A stretch of 59,182 nt of DNA from Deinococcus arboris (GCF_009755355.1 NZ_WQLB01000029.1:1-59182); one strand, 5' to 3'; counted from the stretch's first letter, positions 47,601-56,978 are shown. Numbers and translations are program-made. The notes: generated by a model not told the origin, from the sequence alone.

Positions 47601-48540
47601 GCCAGTGTCGGACGGCGTGCTGAACCAGCTGATCCTGCAGGCCGTTCACAGTTCGAAGGCGTACGCCAAACTTCAGGCGGACACGGCTCGGCATACCAGT
47701 CAGATCCAGGGGCAGCTGCCGGCCAATTCAGGACAAAACCAAGGCATGGCCACGGTGACCGTTCATCTGGGCCCGGGCGAGTCGTTCGAGGGGATTTACA
47801 AAGCTGCCAAGGAGCTGCCCGCGAAGTTCAACCTGAAGGTACAGGTCACCGTTCATCATCAACCGACGGCGCAGGCAGAGACGCCGGCAATGGATCTCGT
47901 GATCTCGAATGCCCGCAAGATCTTCGCGAAGCGGATCGCCCTGTTCGTGACCAAGGGCGGCTCGTACTCCGTCAAGAACTCAGGCGGGCATCACAAGCCG
48001 ACGGACCTGATGTGCCAGGAGATCGGGCAAATCTGTCAAAGCGCTGGAATCACCGAGAAGCAACTCAGCCAGAGCCTGAGTATCTTTTCACGGACACGCG
48101 TTTTGTCGCCGGCCCTTCAACCATTCCGCAGTCAGGTTACTGCCCTGATGAGTGTGCTGTCTGGCGCCGAGTCTTCGCGTGGAGTGACTAACCTTGCAGC
48201 ACAGGGCATGGTCCTGGCCTTGATCGGCGCTGGAAAAATGACGTTTAGGGAAGCATTTGAAGGAAGGCAGTTTACACGCTTCGGAGGCGGGGCCTATCCC
48301 TTCTCCATGCAGAGTGGGGAAAGTGGCGCGCGGGTCTTCGAGCAGCGCCTCAGTGCGATTCTGAAGGGCATACCACCCAATGCAGACGGGACCGCAGCCC
48401 AACCGAAAGCCACGCCTCAGGCCCTTGAATTTGAGCGGAGGACGGCTGGCCTGGCGCGTCAATGGTTGGTGGCCTCGAAAAAACAGATGTTCGCCTCTAA
48501 TCAAGATTTCGTGTCCTGGCTCTCGAAACGGATAGGTTGA
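44656..48540 (+). CDS. Full-length eCIS-core (DUF4157) polymorphic toxin with unknown C-terminal domain
   Basis: 1294 residues; TCGGGAGGTCGTTC precedes the ATG. Residues 1-250 carry repeated LQR or VQR motifs (for example near 39, 95, 142, 175, 200, 209, 228, 243). Residues 254-332 are the eCIS-core domain (NPLPEAVQRHLEQGLNHDLS, VRIHDDGEAHTLAKG, TGTDIFFQSGKFSP) with HEVTH at 321-325, an HExxH zinc motif. A long helical, hydrophobic middle region (400-830) is shared with the truncated toxin at 25668. The last 450 residues are unrelated to that copy and match no family I know. No signal peptide is visible, so export would be by another route. The next gene starts four bases after the stop. Confidence 0.85.
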   Translation: MTFVQRRKFTPKLAQRSVLLPSLPHLSEAELKQAQQALQRHTVRPVTAQCQIVQAPLRAAALECQEAAYLQGQRQAAQTQLAALPLSARGAEAALQRQVQPSAPVPTKPQTPGEWVTVMRARAEEVDGVALDTRAAAQFTALQRQVAQTLAQGFRADRGPATARCETYGEHLATLQRHPVSAPVSRAVLGLVPSGERLALQRAVDTAVQRHEAQATQDAQALRALALQRQLAELDAEATQPVLQRIQARRGSGNPLPEAVQRHLEQGLNHDLSKVRIHDDGEAHTLAKGVNAIAFTTGTDIFFQSGKFSPNTKSGLELLAHEVTHTVQQSQGRVGKGIDPDAGLESEARTMGAKLAQAMPSPKSLMLPSSHAPGIYSPRAALARVQDAAASHALLTPLRALQRHPDLTIQRSLVGDKLSELAGTIPGYRPLTMALGFDPVAGKAVRADPNALLTALGQFIPGPFKDMVKVVREQNLLGKAWTWFKGELTRLQLGKVVTDVKAALSGLPNLGKAKGILVTATDRVRALVAQSARKLADIALTAITAGLGPAGKRIMASLRQAGDVITQVLKNPGQFAKNLMNALKQGFMGFVARSGQWIQKGLGDWLLGSANVQFPKNLNVEGVLMTALSIMDLGYDALRARLVKELGPGSEKKIAFLEKSGEALGQLRGNVGKAPELKAVATQLGGQVIGGIKTEVTETLVKKGIQRVALMFNPAGAAIGAIMTAWSTIQTVIDKGQQIMGVIMNALSSVREIASGNVAGAARYVEQTVGKALPVMFSFAANFLGIGNIGARIRKLVRGMRQKLGIDRLINTVMVRLKKLVGTGRTLAANGIQQGRAAASTVVAKLKGIITPVAKFQVGKEKHSVWVEMKGRQPVIMVASTPADAMRHLLGLRQKCIRLGVHAQPGVRQGLANTAAVINQEKRRIAQAIGQAGAASHMGTGAADPKKQANSVVQRVRQALITVYEAIEQAQHRTGGVTIAGTPVSDGVLNQLILQAVHSSKAYAKLQADTARHTSQIQGQLPANSGQNQGMATVTVHLGPGESFEGIYKAAKELPAKFNLKVQVTVHHQPTAQAETPAMDLVISNARKIFAKRIALFVTKGGSYSVKNSGGHHKPTDLMCQEIGQICQSAGITEKQLSQSLSIFSRTRVLSPALQPFRSQVTALMSVLSGAESSRGVTNLAAQGMVLALIGAGKMTFREAFEGRQFTRFGGGAYPFSMQSGESGARVFEQRLSAILKGIPPNADGTAAQPKATPQALEFERRTAGLARQWLVASKKQMFASNQDFVSWLSKRIG

Positions 48541-48544
48541 AAAA

Positions 48545-49912
48545 ATGATCGCACCACAATTCCCAAAACCTGGTCAGCGAGTTCTTCTACGGGATATGGA
48601 CTACTTCAATGCACATCTCGTTCTTGAAGGCATGGACTGGCAGCTTGTCGATGCAAAATACGAAGAGTCTGATGGACGTACGACCGTTACCAGGCTCATC
48701 CACGTCTTTAATGGAAATGAAGCCTTGGTTGCTGTGGCGACAGAAGATCAGACATTAGGGCTGGATTTCGTAGATTTCTACGGCAAGAGCGCTGACGTGA
48801 TTGAAGCGGCCGCCGAGCAACTTGAGGGGTATACCGAAACAGAGTTGCAAAATGCTGCTGAGCAAGCGCAGACGCCGGGCGAGCTTCAGGCCCTGCTCCT
48901 CAAGCTGGGTGTGACGGCGCTCACCCATAACTCCGCCTGGAAGCAGGCCTTCATTGAAGGGCACATTCGGCAGGGCCCTAGAGAGACACGTCTCGCCGCG
49001 CTCCTGGCCGCTACCCTCGCGGTCAACCCTGTGTTCCTCCCCTCCATGCAGGCGGCTTCACAGGACGAAGACCCTGAGATTCAGGCGTACAGTGCAGGAC
49101 TCCTGAGGGTCCTAAACTCCGGCGGAGACCCATTGCGAGGGCCAGCCAGTGCGCCCGCTTCTGAAGACATAGCGGGAGCAGAACAGCGAGGGGAGCCTCC
49201 CTCTGCCGAGACGTTGACCCAGCGCCGCCGCGCTCTGATTCAAGCCGCGCTGACCGCACCTGTGGAAGAGGCGGCGTTCTGGGTCAGTCCGCTGGTCAAG
49301 GGGACAGCTGAGAGCCAACAGGCGAACGCCTGGAGACGGCCCCGTCGTCGTGTACTTCTGAAGACCGAGGCGTGGAGCGCCAGTTTGTTTCTGCGAGCGG
49401 GTGATTGGGCTGTCATGGACTGGGAGAGCGAGGAGGGCGACCAAACATTAGCCGCGCGCTACGTGTACGTCAGCGCCGGCGACCCTAACATATGGGCCGA
49501 GGTCATCCAGACACTGGGCTTGACTTTCGTGGACTTCCACGGGGATGACGAAGACGAAATTAACCGAGGTATAGGCTTGCTGGAGGGCGTATATACGGAG
49601 GATGAGCTCCGCGAAGTGGCGGAACACGCGACCCTGGGGGCGGAACTAAATGAGGCGCTGCTTCAATTGGGCATCACAGCAGCAACAGTGAATCCGTCGT
49701 GGAAGCGGAGCTTCATTGACGGTCATTTGAATTTTGCACCGGCGGAGCAGCGGAAAGCCGCGATGCTAGCAGCAACATTTTCGATGGATCCAGTATTCTT
49801 GCCGGCCATCGAGAATGCCGCTGAAGATGCGAACGGAGTGGGTGAGGACTTCAATGTACGGTCACTTGCGCGGGCACTTTTGGATGTTTGGGCAGCGCGC
49901 CGCCTGACGTAA
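48545..49912 (+). CDS. Candidate immunity protein with a tandem duplication
   Basis: A 455-residue protein immediately after the toxin. It consists of two similar halves: VATEDQTLGLDFVDFYGKSA and VIQTLGLTFVDFHGDDEDEI; LLLKLGVTALTHNSAWKQAF and ALLQLGITAATVNPSWKRSF; LAALLAATLAVNPVFLPSMQ and KAAMLAATFSMDPVFLPAIE. Each unit is about 200 residues, joined by an acidic, alanine-rich linker. It is acidic and cytoplasmic, as expected for an immunity protein; the family is not recognised. Position next to a polymorphic toxin is the main evidence of role. Confidence 0.6.
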   Translation: MIAPQFPKPGQRVLLRDMDYFNAHLVLEGMDWQLVDAKYEESDGRTTVTRLIHVFNGNEALVAVATEDQTLGLDFVDFYGKSADVIEAAAEQLEGYTETELQNAAEQAQTPGELQALLLKLGVTALTHNSAWKQAFIEGHIRQGPRETRLAALLAATLAVNPVFLPSMQAASQDEDPEIQAYSAGLLRVLNSGGDPLRGPASAPASEDIAGAEQRGEPPSAETLTQRRRALIQAALTAPVEEAAFWVSPLVKGTAESQQANAWRRPRRRVLLKTEAWSASLFLRAGDWAVMDWESEEGDQTLAARYVYVSAGDPNIWAEVIQTLGLTFVDFHGDDEDEINRGIGLLEGVYTEDELREVAEHATLGAELNEALLQLGITAATVNPSWKRSFIDGHLNFAPAEQRKAAMLAATFSMDPVFLPAIENAAEDANGVGEDFNVRSLARALLDVWAARRLT

Positions 49913-49985
49913 AGGTCGTTTAACAATGTGGGCGTATCGTTGTCTCTGAGTAGACCGTAAGAGTTTTCTCAAGACAATAAGAGCT

Positions 49986-50120
49986 ATGGCAACCTGCCCT
50001 GACTGCGGCCACAGCAACCTGTCCGGTATCGCATTTTGCGATGAGTGTGGATATGACCTATCTAGCACGCCCACGTCGGCTGCGGCGGTCACCAATCTTC
50101 CGGCTACGGCGTGTGGGTAA
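49986..50120 (+). pseudogene. N-terminal zinc-ribbon fragment of a longer protein, cut at an IS5 element
   Basis: A 44-residue frame, MATCPDCGHSNLSGIAFCDE followed by CGYDLSS, is a double-CxxC zinc ribbon as found at the N-terminus of bacterial FHA or VWA proteins. The frame ends where IS5 sequence begins, and the rest of the gene is not found after the IS. It could have been a partner of the MerR-VWA operon, which is speculation. Confidence 0.6.
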
Positions 50121-50150
50121 AGGGAGTAAACAGCGTTATAGGCTTATCTT

Positions 50151-50957
50151 TTGCTGCTGTGGCGCGAAGAAATCAGCGATGAACAGTGGACACGTCTCGA
50201 ACCCCTTCTGCCACCCTTGGTCGGTTTGGGACGGCCGTATCTGGCCCATCGGCCGATTATCAGTGGCATCGTCCGGGTGCTTCGGACCGGCGCGCCTTGG
50301 CGTGACGTTCCCGACCGATTCGGAAAATGGACCACCGTGTCCAGCCGCTTCCGTCGCTGGACCACGAACGGCCTCTGGCAGGCCATCTGGGCGCAGTGAC
50401 AGCGTGAAGCTGACCTGAAAGGACAGCTCAACTGGTCGATGCACTGCGTGGACGGCACCGTGGTTCGAGCACATCACTGCGCTGCTGGCGCACGTGGAGG
50501 CCAGAAAGAAGAAGGGTTGGGGCGATACTGCGGTGGATTCAGTACCAAGATTCATCTGCGTGCTGAAGGACACGGCAAGCCAATGGCGTTCGTCCTGAGC
50601 GGCGGCGAACGGCACGAGTCGAAGTTCCTGCAACCACTGCTGGAAACGGGTGCTGTGGTTCGTTCGGGACGAGGACGCCCGCGCATCCGTCCTGAGCGCG
50701 TGATGGGTGATACAGGCGACAGCTACACGACGACTCGAACGTATCTCCACCGCCGCAGCATTCGAATCACCATTCCTAGGCGGAAGGACCAAGGGCTGGA
50801 TCTCTGATTCGATCCTGCCGTGTACAAGGAGCGCAACAAGATCGAGCCCTTGGTGGGCCGCCTCAAGAACTATCGGCGAGTCGCCAACCGCTATGACAAG
50901 CGCGCGGTAAATTTTCAAGGGTGGGTGACCGTCGCTGCCGTGCTGCTGTGGTTATGA
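50151..50957 (+). pseudogene. IS5-family transposase with two in-frame TGA codons
   Basis: One frame of 268 codons carries the whole protein: ISDEQWTRLEPLLPPLVGLG, RTGAPWRDVPDRFGKW, MHCVDGTVVRAHHCAAGA (first Asp), FSTKIHLRAEGHGKPMAFVL, MGDTGDSYTTTRTYL, ERNKIEPLVGRLKNYRRVAN (Glu). It is interrupted only by TGA at 50396 and 50805. No frameshift and no deletion is visible, so decay is recent. Confidence 0.85.
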
Positions 50958-51002
50958 GTCTTGAGCACCACCCAGGCATAAGGGTGCTCGATGAGCAGCG
51001 AA

Positions 51003-51440
51003 TCACTTCAGATGCGAGATTTCCCATCGCGTGACTTCAAGCGATGACCAGCCGTCCCCATCAATACTGAGAAAGGTCACTTGCCGGCCATTCTGGAAAT
51101 TCAGGGAAAGGGACGGGACATGGTTGCGTTCACCGTAAGACCAGCCAGTGAGTGTCTCACCACGGAGGGACAACTCTTCGCCCAAGTCGCGCAGGAGCCA
51201 GAACATGTCTTCTTCTGGAATCTCGCAGGCTTCAGGCGCCTGGTCCCAGTGTTGGAGATAAAGCATGGGTCCATCAATCATCATTCGCCACCACTGGCCT
51301 TCCACCAGGGCGAAGACTTGGTCGGGGAACGTCACGTGGTCCCCAAAACGGTATTCGAGCCCCATTAACTGTTCCAGCACCTTCCCTGTGAAGGGAGGCT
51401 CGCCGCCTCGCAAGATCAGATCAAAGTCGTACGGACCCAT
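51003..51440 (-). CDS. Hypothetical acidic protein, possible orphan immunity protein
   Basis: A 145-residue protein: MGPYDFDLILRGGEPPFTGK, LEYRFGDHVTFPDQVFALVE, QWWRMMIDGPMLYLQHWDQA, ending LEVTRWEISHLK. Tryptophan-rich, acidic alpha/beta composition is typical of small immunity proteins in toxin islands, but no family can be named. It is flanked by IS5 on one side and a broken PIN gene on the other. Confidence 0.55.
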   Translation of the reverse strand: MGPYDFDLILRGGEPPFTGKVLEQLMGLEYRFGDHVTFPDQVFALVEGQWWRMMIDGPMLYLQHWDQAPEACEIPEEDMFWLLRDLGEELSLRGETLTGWSYGERNHVPSLSLNFQNGRQVTFLSIDGDGWSSLEVTRWEISHLK

Positions 51441-51666
51441 ACTTCAGTTTGGCTCAGAACAACCTGCGTTCACGCGTACCCTTGGCCGACACGACCTAGA
51501 CTCACGTGTCCATGCGTGCGGACAGGGTGCGCTTCCAGCAGGGCCAGCAACGTAGACACGTCCTGCTCCGCCACAGCGGCCCCGGCCCGGCGACGGCGTT
51601 CCTTAGGCGCCAAAGCCACCCAGGCTCGGGACGGCGCAAGTTGTCCGTGCCTCTAGAGATCAAGCG

Positions 51667-52030
51667 TCACCGGATCAACTCCACCGTGAAGGGAAGGTCC
51701 GGCAGCCGGGCCCAGTTCTGCTCCGCCGTCAGCACGGTCAGCCCATGTGCTTCGGCCGTCCCTAGACAGGCCGCGTCACCAAGACTCAGGCTGCACGGAT
51801 TTTTGCGCTCGTAATAATAAGGTGGCCCGTGCCCGATCAAATGCCAGCTCGGACACCAGGGGTGCCAGATGGCCCCACGCAGCTTGCCCTTGCCCATGAG
51901 TGTAGTCCCCTTTCCCGATCAACTTGCCCTCCAGTTCGGTCAGGGTCACGCTGCTCACCTGACAGGCTCGGCTCGTCAGGGCCGCGCGCACTGCTGCGTA
52001 ACCAAGCTCTTGCCGCCACAAAGCAATGTC
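51667..52030 (-). pseudogene. PIN-domain (VapC-like) toxin remnant
   Basis: Minus strand: ALWRQELGYAAVRAALTSRA, VSSVTLTELEGKLIGKGDYT, then after a frameshift near 51830 LSLGDAACLGTAEAHGLTVL, TAEQNWARLPDL. These are the middle and C-terminal parts of PIN ribonucleases (acidic residues in TELE and GDAACL). The N-terminal LDASA segment is missing. No VapB partner is visible. Confidence 0.65.
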
Positions 52031-52039
52031 GGCTGGAGA

Positions 52040-52376
52040 AGCTGTGGACTCGCCCCCCCAACCTCGCCCAAGAGTTCCTTCAAAGACAGTGCGGCAGCGG
52101 CGTGCCGATCGTCCTAGACATAGGTATGAGCCTTTAGAGTGGAAATGGCGTTCGCGTGCCCGAGGCGATCAGCCATCATCTTGGTCGGCACGCCCCGGCG
52201 AATGAGCAAGATGGCTGCGGTGTACCGCAGATCGTGGAAGCGGATGCAGAGCACGCTCGTCTCTTCAATCAACGTCTTGGTATGGTCAAGATGGCGGCCC
52301 TGTGCGTGGTTCCCAGACGCTGCAGTGAAGACGAGGTCGATGGCGCGGGGCGATCATTTGGTTCGATGTTCTAGGG
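52040..52376 (-). pseudogene. Tyrosine recombinase (phage-type integrase), C-terminal fragment with amber codon
   Basis: Minus strand: DLVFTAASGNHAQGRHLDHT, RFHDLRYTAAILLIRRGVPT, DRLGHANAISTLKAHTYV, then TAG at 52116-52114, then DDRHAAAALSLKELLGE. HDLRYT, LGHA and the nucleophile Tyr of HTYV are the catalytic landmarks. The first half is missing at the IS5 side (52390). The stop follows the catalytic tyrosine directly. Confidence 0.75.
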
Positions 52377-52435
52377 TCTGTGCGACTGAACTCAGAGACG
52401 GAGTGTAGGGTCAGTCAGCGTGTACACGAACAGAT

Positions 52436-53353
52436 TTGAGTGACCGCCAGTGGTTGGCCCTGCAACCGCTCCTTCCAAGTGATCCGCTGCGAGGTCACCG
52501 GTATGCCGACCATCGACGCGTGATCAATGGCATCCTGTGGCGCCTCAAGTTGGGTACACCCTGGCGGGATATTCCACCGCAGTACGGACCATGGCGAACA
52601 TGCCATGACCGCTTAACCCGATGGGAACGTGATGGTACCTGGCTGCGCATCCTTCAGCAGCTCCAGGGAGAAGCAGATGCCCTTGGAGACATTGATTGGC
52701 ACGGTGCAGCGATTGACAGTACCCACATTCGGGCCCACCGAAGCTCAACAGGAGCACGCAAGCACTGCCTCAAGAACGATCAGCGGCCATGGATCACAGG
52801 GGAATGGCTCGGCCATTCCCGAGGAGGCCAAACCACCAAAATCCATCTCTGCGCGGATGGTGACGCCCGGCCGCTTTCAATAGTCATCAGTGAGGGTCAA
52901 CGGGCCGATGGGCCTTTTCTCCTCCCCGTTCTCGATGCCATTCGAGTGCCACGCAGTGGACGCGGCCGACCACGAAAGCGACTGCTTTTGGTTCGAGTTG
53001 ATCGAGCCTACGGTGCTTCAAAGTACCGTCGTCAGTTGTGGCAGCGTGGTACGCAGTGCGTGTGTCCAGAGCGGGAAGATGCCAAGAAATGGCGACTCAA
53101 CCGAGGCTCAAATGGCGGACGGCCACCAAGCTTCGATGTTCAAGCCTATAAAGGACGGAACGTTGTCGAGCGATGCATCAATCGGCTCAAAGATTTTCGT
53201 GCGGTCGCGACCCGGTATGAGAAGCGAGGTCGATCGTTCTACGCGGTTGTGCTCTTGGCCTGTATCACGCTGTGGCTGGGATATCCAGGAAGCGCCTATG
53301 AAGAAGCCCATCGCGCCACTCCATCCTGTGCGCTGCGTTTGACTGGCCGATAG
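52436..53353 (+). CDS. IS5-family transposase, apparently intact
   Basis: A 305-residue DDE transposase: [20 protein letters not shown] region, [40 protein letters not shown] (Asp), [36 protein letters not shown] (Asp), [20 protein letters not shown] (Glu). No stop or frameshift. The start is GTG or TTG near 52436. IS ends could not be fixed by eye. A 9-bp hairpin with a 3-base loop lies at 52800-52820. Confidence 0.85.
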   Translation: MSDRQWLALQPLLPSDPLRGHRYADHRRVINGILWRLKLGTPWRDIPPQYGPWRTCHDRLTRWERDGTWLRILQQLQGEADALGDIDWHGAAIDSTHIRAHRSSTGARKHCLKNDQRPWITGEWLGHSRGGQTTKIHLCADGDARPLSIVISEGQRADGPFLLPVLDAIRVPRSGRGRPRKRLLLVRVDRAYGASKYRRQLWQRGTQCVCPEREDAKKWRLNRGSNGGRPPSFDVQAYKGRNVVERCINRLKDFRAVATRYEKRGRSFYAVVLLACITLWLGYPGSAYEEAHRATPSCALRLTGR

Positions 53354-53609
53354 TCAAACCGCCTTGGATCGCCGCTCGGAGAATGACAGCGACAACAGCT
53401 GGCGTAACAGCGAGCATCACTTCAGGTGGGGACTTGGAAAGCCAGGGATCCGGAGCGTCAGGAAGATGCACGATGAAGCGGCTTGCCCGTTTCTCAGGAC
53501 CGAGCACCGTCAATACACCTGCATCTTGCTCAGGTTGAAAACGCCACGTGTAGTGTCGCCCGTCGACCGTGATGGAGCGGTAGCCACGACGTTTTCTCGG
53601 CTGCGCCAT
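53265..53609 (-). CDS. Hypothetical protein, 3' end overlapping the IS5 element
   Basis: A 114-residue protein, [20 protein letters not shown], then [25 protein letters not shown] and [20 protein letters not shown]. This resembles short Deinococcus proteins of unknown function. The last 25 residues are read from IS5 sequence, so the original C-terminus was replaced when the element inserted. Confidence 0.6.
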   Translation of the reverse strand: MAQPRKRRGYRSITVDGRHYTWRFQPEQDAGVLTVLGPEKRASRFIVHLPDAPDPWLSKSPPEVMLAVTPAVVAVILRAAIQGGLTIGQSNAAHRMEWRDGLLHRRFLDIPATA

Positions 53610-53656
53610 GATGTCAGCCTATCCGAGAAGGCGCTGTGAGTTCAGCCGCACAGGCC

Positions 53657-53905
53657 CTAGCTAAAGATGTTCCTGTAGCAAGCAGACGGTGTTCTGGCCT
53701 GTGCCAGCTCACGCTTCAGAGTCGTCACAAGCCGTAGCACTTCACCCGTCTTGGTCAGTACCTCACGCTGAATCTGAGGCCACTGCGTTTCTGCAGTGAG
53801 CCGCCGCTCTCCTAGGCCACTGACCTACGTCGGCAGGTCAGTCAGGTTGCCGCGCAGGGCTCCTAACACTTCCAAAAGTTGAGCCGAGAGCTGCTCAAGC
53901 GGCAT
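53657..53905 (-). pseudogene. Small coiled-coil gene with an in-frame amber codon
   Basis: From ATG 53905: MPLEQLSAQLLEVLGALRGN, LTDLPT, then TAG (53827-53825), then VSGLGERRLTAETQWPQIQR, EVLTKTGEVLRLVTTLKREL. Heptad-like helices continue smoothly across the stop. No family recognised. Confidence 0.45.
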
Positions 53906-53917
53906 GCTGACCGCCGG

Positions 53918-54136
53918 CTAACTCAGCAGGGCCGTCCGGAGATGCTCTTGCAGACTCTGCTCACCACTGTCGTTAAACGCATTGACCACCGCCTTAATCT
54001 GCGCCCACCCCACGAACCTACTTTGCCGACCTATGCACTGGAGTGACTGACCGGTCTGGCCCAACACGCGACTGAACGTTGTGACGCCCCTGCTGGCCGT
54101 GGTGCGGTGGACCTCGCACCGCTCCTCTGTCGGCAT
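53918..54136 (-). CDS. Small hypothetical protein
   Basis: A 72-residue frame (MPTEERCEVHRTTASRGVTT, RFVGWAQIKAVVNAFNDSGE) that ends 12 bases before the amber-interrupted gene in the same orientation. Composition is protein-like; no family. Confidence 0.4.
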   Translation of the reverse strand: MPTEERCEVHRTTASRGVTTFSRVLGQTGQSLQCIGRQSRFVGWAQIKAVVNAFNDSGEQSLQEHLRTALLS

Positions 54137-54151
54137 AATCAGCGGGATCAA

Positions 54152-55990
54152 TTCCGCAGGTCGAATTCACTTTCAAGGGTTCCTATCAGCGGCCAGTGTA
54201 CGCGCGCACCTATGGAACGCGCAGCTTAGAACGCCGGTCGTGCAGAAGGCCCGCATTGCTGAGTCAGGAAGAGGCGGGCTGAGTTGAGGCAGAACCTCGC
54301 CCAACCTGAACAGTGGGGCAGCACCTCAGACTAGATGAAGCTGAGCATTCTCAAGACGACTCGCTTGCGCCTCACCCTACGCCCTGTGTCTCGACCCGAG
54401 CAATTTGAGCAGCCAAGTCACTGCTCAGGAGGTGTCACCTCAGCAGTGTAGTCACCGACATCCGAATGTCACTGTACCCAGCCGGTACACCCACACCACC
54501 TAACGCCACTTGGCTCACCACAGTCAACTCAGAGCTGCGGCGCCTCCATTCACGTCATGACACCAGACCACTGACGTGACCGAAGCGCCAGAGCGGTCGC
54601 CTGAACTAGGGGCTTTGCTCGAAGCCGCAACCCCAGAGAGCTGTGGTCAACACTGTGCGTTCAGCTCCACACTGACCCCGCCTGCTGGACTGAGTCCACA
54701 ACCCGAGCAGGCTCTCGCTTGCCGAGTTCTCGCGTCACTGGGGCATGCAGTTCTTCAGATCCCAAACCTGCGAGCATCGAACTCGGCTCGGTGACCAAGC
54801 CAAACCGCTCATACCGAACCGAGCGCAGCATCTCTTCTTTCCAATACCTGCACCCGCAGAGCAGCCTGGCCGTTGGACACTCCCGGCGGTGGCGCTCTCC
54901 CCGAACGTCAACAGCAGAACCGTGCGTCGGTGTATTGGTCAGTCTGGATGCTCAGTCATGTCAGCAGCGCTTGGTGGTCAGGCCCGCGCCGTGTCACCTG
55001 TACTCTTGGTCAAGAGTCCGTCCTCTTCTGTCACTGACCATAACCCGACCTTGTCTGAGGAGATGCACTGCCCTGACTCGGGAAGCCCCTGTTCCTTCGT
55101 CGCCCGCCCAGCTCTGAAGTGAACAGCCCAGTCTCTGGATGCAGGTGGACTCTGGCCCTGAGACTTTAGACTTCTCCACAGAATCAGCCAGTCACACGGG
55201 CAGCGACATCATCAAGCTGGCCCTCTCCTACTGCCCCAACTTGACAGCGCAGCTCCCCTAAGCTCCGGGCGACACTGCTCGGCGGAGTCCTAGACCGGCG
55301 CGGCCCTGGCAACGATGACTCTGCCAGTCGTACCGACCAAGCGTCACACCACTGGCTTCACATCTCTTGACCCAGCCGCACGGCAAGCAACCAGCAGTCA
55401 CGCTGCTGGCACTTCACCACCCGACGGCAAGACCCGAACCACAGGTGACCGTCACTTGAACCAGCTCTCCTTGAGTGGTTCACCAGTGACACTGACCTAC
55501 TCTTGCCACAGGTAACGGGGGCACGCCGCTGGTACACCACCACCCGACCGCCGGCCCGCGCGCAGAAGTGTAGACTATTCCTGTAACGTGGCGTAGTGCT
55601 CAGCCAGGGGCGAGTGCACCCCACCACCCGTCTGTCCCCTCGACCCTTTAGCAATCAGGATCAGCTACTGACACCTCTGAAGGCACAGCATCAGAAGACG
55701 AGAGGGCCATTCAAAGCGTCAAATAACCCTCAGGTACCCCAGAAAGTGGCTCTCACCTTTCACGGAAGAAGACCGAGAAGCGTGGTGAGGTTGGTGATGA
55801 AGATTCTTCAGAATTCCTCCAGTCCTAGGCATGCGTGACGGGTTTTGAAAAGGCCTATATGCCTGGCCAGACGCCTTTGTTGCCACACAGCCTCTTGCGG
55901 CTGCCAGGGGTGGTGGTGCGACCCCCCCCGCGGGTCCTTTCAAGCCCAAAACTCTTCAAAGCAGCGGCCGCCGAGGCGCAGCGCGCGCTG
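54152..55990. other. Long region without a convincing gene
   Basis: About 1.8 kb with only short, low-complexity frames on both strands. The plus strand is rich in C and A, with no iterons, tRNA or hairpin array visible. It may be a decayed gene block. The GC-rich repeat-bearing section starts at about 55920. Confidence 0.5.
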
Positions 55991-56229
55991 ACTACACGGC
56001 GCAGCGGACCCCTACGGGGCCACGCCGCACCAGACCAGTCGTGGGGTTGAACTTGGGCCGCGTGGGCAGGCGAACACCTGAGGTCCCTGGTGACTCCCAC
56101 CCAAAGGCATTGGCGTGACCGGCGCGCGGCGCCCGGACCGAGGGGCACTTGAACTCGGCCGCGTGGGCCCAGCTGCACCCTGCCGCGCGCGGCGGACCCT
56201 GCGGGCCACGCCGCGCGGTGAAAAGCGGC

Positions 56230-56589
56230 ATGAAGAGTGCGGCAGTAATGGCAGAGTCGAAAGACCACAGCGGCCCCCGGTGGCAACCGGTCAGGGTAGG
56301 TTACCGGCAGCGGCAAGCCGGCGGATGGAACCTGGAGTTCTCCGGCGACGTCCCGACCTGGACCAATGCCCTCCTCGTAATGGACGGCGCAGGCCTCGCG
56401 CCGAAGCCCGAGTTCCGGGTGTTCATGACCCGGCCGGGCGTGACAGGCGGCACCGACTGGTTTCACGTAGGCCAGGCCTGGGTCTTGGGACAGGGCCGGG
56501 CCGTGGTCATTCAACTGGCCGTACAGGTGCCGAAAGGCGAAAAGAAGTTGGTGCTGCTGCCACCACGGACGCGGGCGCGGGCCGCATAA
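56230..56589 (+). CDS. Small hypothetical protein with leader repeat
   Basis: From ATG 56230 about 119 residues: MKSAAVMAESKDHSGPRWQP, GWNLEFSGDVPTWTNALLVM, WFHVGQAWVLGQGRAVVIQL. A beta-rich small protein, perhaps a phage or plasmid virion component; no family recognised. TAA stop (56587-56589) lies in ATAA, where the next frame may begin. Confidence 0.55.
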   Translation: MKSAAVMAESKDHSGPRWQPVRVGYRQRQAGGWNLEFSGDVPTWTNALLVMDGAGLAPKPEFRVFMTRPGVTGGTDWFHVGQAWVLGQGRAVVIQLAVQVPKGEKKLVLLPPRTRARAA

Positions 56590-56978
56590 CCGGAGCATGG
56601 AGCGGCGCCACCCCGACACCTCAGACCGCACCGACACTCAACTTCACGGCGCTGACCACCGACCGGCGGTACCTGCCGGCGGGGCTCGCCTGGTGGCGCG
56701 GCGACCACTGGCGACTGCAGCTCGAGGGTCAACCAGGCACTGGGCGACTGGGGCTGTTCCTGCCCAGAGGGGTAAGCGGTGAGCTGCCGAGTCAGGTGCT
56801 CGTGAGGTTGGGCGAGGCGCGCCTGGGCTCTGGCGTCTGGGTGCCAGGTCTGCGCGGGGTGATGCTGAGTCTGACGGCGGCGCCGCGCAGCGGATGGTGT
56901 GACGTCACCGTCCCGACCGGCGCGGCGTGGGTCACGGTGCCGGAACCGGTGTGTCGATCCGGCCGCCAGCGCTGGTAG
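56586..56978 (+). CDS. Small hypothetical protein, start uncertain
   Basis: An open, protein-like frame (LAWWRGDHWRLQLEGQPGTG, LVRLGEARLGSGVWVPGLRG) without ATG, GTG or TTG at its front. The only overlap-type start would be ATA at 56586, inside the previous stop; otherwise a frameshift has fused or split two proteins. WRGDHWRLQLEG echoes GGWNLEFSG of the preceding gene, so the two may be related. Confidence 0.45.
   Translation: MTGAWSGATPTPQTAPTLNFTALTTDRRYLPAGLAWWRGDHWRLQLEGQPGTGRLGLFLPRGVSGELPSQVLVRLGEARLGSGVWVPGLRGVMLSLTAAPRSGWCDVTVPTGAAWVTVPEPVCRSGRQRW

Noticed and set aside
50963..50989. GAGCACC...GGTGCTC hairpin as terminator after the IS5 gene
   Set aside because: Long loop and no T-run.
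54152..55800. Recurring CACTGACC/GTCACTG words as a possible binding-site array
   Set aside because: Copies are irregular in spacing and context and could reflect base composition; no consensus longer than eight bases holds.
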